A stretch of 38,944 nucleotides of DNA. It comes from a virus. The translations under genes were made by a program, and so were the position numbers. The notes beneath the pieces were generated by a model that saw only the letters and a list, made by a program, of their open reading frames with translations, did no database searches and was not told the origin of the DNA. Positions within the stretch are counted from its first letter, which is position 1, and every line of letters starts with the position of its first letter. This document shows, in pieces, positions 38,490-38,944 of this stretch. The stretch is taken from positions 1 through 38,944 of IMG/VR virus record IMGVR_UViG_3300020469_000102. One strand, written 5' to 3'.

Positions 38490-38507
38490 GTGTTTTTCAT
38501 AAGGTTT

Positions 38508-38527
38508 GGGGGAAGTTTCCCTCCCCC
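38508..38527 (-). other. G-run stem-loop between the 46-residue gene and the polymerase promoter
   Basis: GGGGGA (38508-38513) pairs with TCCCCC (38522-38527) around an eight-base loop. It stands out as GC-rich in AT-rich DNA. No T-run follows on the minus strand, so it is not a standard intrinsic terminator; it may be an RNA processing or stability element. The rest of 38490-38548 shows no gene. Confidence 0.5.
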
Positions 38528-38548
38528 GCATGATTTGTCAATTTGGTC

Positions 38549-38689
38549 TTAAAAATTATTTAATTGCATCCACATGATTAAAGGTGCTAATCCTAAAATT
38601 AGTCCAGTAATAGTTAATGCAAACAAAGTAGTTCTTAAGGCCTCGGCAACGTCTTCATACTTATCCATAAAATGGACTATATGTTTCAT
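38549..38689 (-). CDS. 46-residue membrane protein
   Basis: A 46-residue protein: a polar start (MKHIVHFMDKYEDVAEALRT) and one hydrophobic helix at about residues 21-41 (LFALTITGLILGLAPLIMWM), ending QLNNF. GGAGAAAC precedes the ATG. It lies between hsp20 and DNA polymerase. No family recognised. Confidence 0.75.
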   Translation of the reverse strand: MKHIVHFMDKYEDVAEALRTTLFALTITGLILGLAPLIMWMQLNNF

Positions 38690-38746
38690 GTTGTTTCTCC
38701 AGTAAATATTTAACTTATACCTACTGAGTTTCGCTGCTCACCGGAT

Positions 38747-38944
38747 TTATTCTTGAATAAATTCCTTCTTCTTTGATGCCCCAGCAGACCCTAATTTGAT
38801 CTTCCTAGGACGCCTCTCTTCTGGAACTTCAACTCTGGCGTTAACCACGAGTATTCCGTTCACTAGATTGGCACCGTCAATTACAACAAATTCAGAGAGT
38901 CGGAAGGACTTCTCAAACTTGCGGGACGATATACCTTTATGTGC
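38747..38944 (-). CDS. hsp20: small heat-shock protein Hsp20, partial (C-terminal 65 residues)
   Basis: The gene runs off the right edge; only the last 65 residues are seen. They carry the end of the alpha-crystallin domain: RKFEKSFRLSEFVVIDGANL, then GILVVNARVEVPEERRPRKI, the conserved strands and A-x-x-x-G-x-L-like NGIL turn, followed by a basic KKKEFIQE tail. Hsp20 proteins hold unfolded proteins and are near-universal in marine T4-like phages. Third codon positions carry more G and C than neighbours. Stop at 38747. Confidence 0.88.
   Translation of the reverse strand, partial: AHKGISSRKFEKSFRLSEFVVIDGANLVNGILVVNARVEVPEERRPRKIKLGSAGASKKKEFIQE

Noticed and set aside
38456-38548. A hidden small gene between DNA polymerase and the 46-residue protein
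   Set aside because: The stretch holds only the promoter and the G-run hairpin; no open frame with a ribosome site was found.

Overview
The window is a contiguous piece of an AT-rich, T4-like (myovirus-type) phage genome. Every gene I accept lies on the minus strand, so transcription runs from high to low coordinates. T4-type markers are a family B DNA polymerase (gp43), UvsX recombinase, gp41 helicase, RNase H, NrdA/NrdB, a class I thymidylate-synthase-family enzyme and an Hsp20 fragment. PhoH, MazG-like, ThyX, ribosomal protein bS21, peroxiredoxin, IscU and a cytochrome c point to a marine phage. The low GC, bS21, and the absence of any photosynthesis gene suggest a heterotrophic host such as SAR11 rather than a cyanobacterium. 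That host is an inference.

Layout in transcription order: 38.9-38.5 kb, Hsp20 (cut by the window edge) and a small membrane protein. 38.4-35.9 kb, DNA polymerase. 35.9-32.5 kb, an operon with an Sm-like protein, MazG-like protein, primase-like protein, membrane protein, SleB-type cell-wall hydrolase, IscU and a staphylococcal-type nuclease. 32.4-27.0 kb, a tightly overlapping operon that looks like a DNA-base hypermodification pathway: Nmad1-like protein, dCMP-hydroxymethylase-like enzyme, dCMP deaminase, membrane protein, TET-associated-type glycosyltransferase, C5-methyltransferase-like protein, sugar-nucleotide epimerase/dehydratase and UDP-glucose dehydrogenase. 27.0-22.5 kb, peroxiredoxin, bS21, UvsX, gp41, a small membrane protein, ThyX and tRNA-Arg(UCU). 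22.4-20.7 kb, a run of very small unknown genes.

20.6-11.7 kb, a late-type block. Most of its proteins begin with a short stretch of the type MKSFKELRE, followed in most by a possible (L/I)xE cleavage site, like the capsid-targeting sequences of T4 internal head proteins. It includes an NMN-adenylyltransferase-like protein, a DNA/RNA-ligase-like nucleotidyltransferase and a possible nuclease. 11.7-9.7 kb, a nested spanin-like pair, a class 3 lipase and a membrane protein. 9.7-4.8 kb, NrdA, NrdB, a membrane-anchored cytochrome c, a small membrane protein, glutaredoxin, a zinc ribbon and a GIY-YIG protein. 4.7-2.9 kb, RNase H and unknowns. 2.8-0.04 kb, unknowns, PhoH, a PD-(D/E)XK nuclease and a cytidylyltransferase.

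Ten near-identical promoters (TGTACA, 17 bp, TATAAT, with an extended -10 TGn) divide the early and middle genes into transcription units. Two of them put the expected transcription start at the start codon, and one lies inside a coding region. The 9.7-20.6 kb block has none of these, but has a T4-type TATAAATA late promoter at its head. All function calls come from reading motifs by eye; no database search was run.
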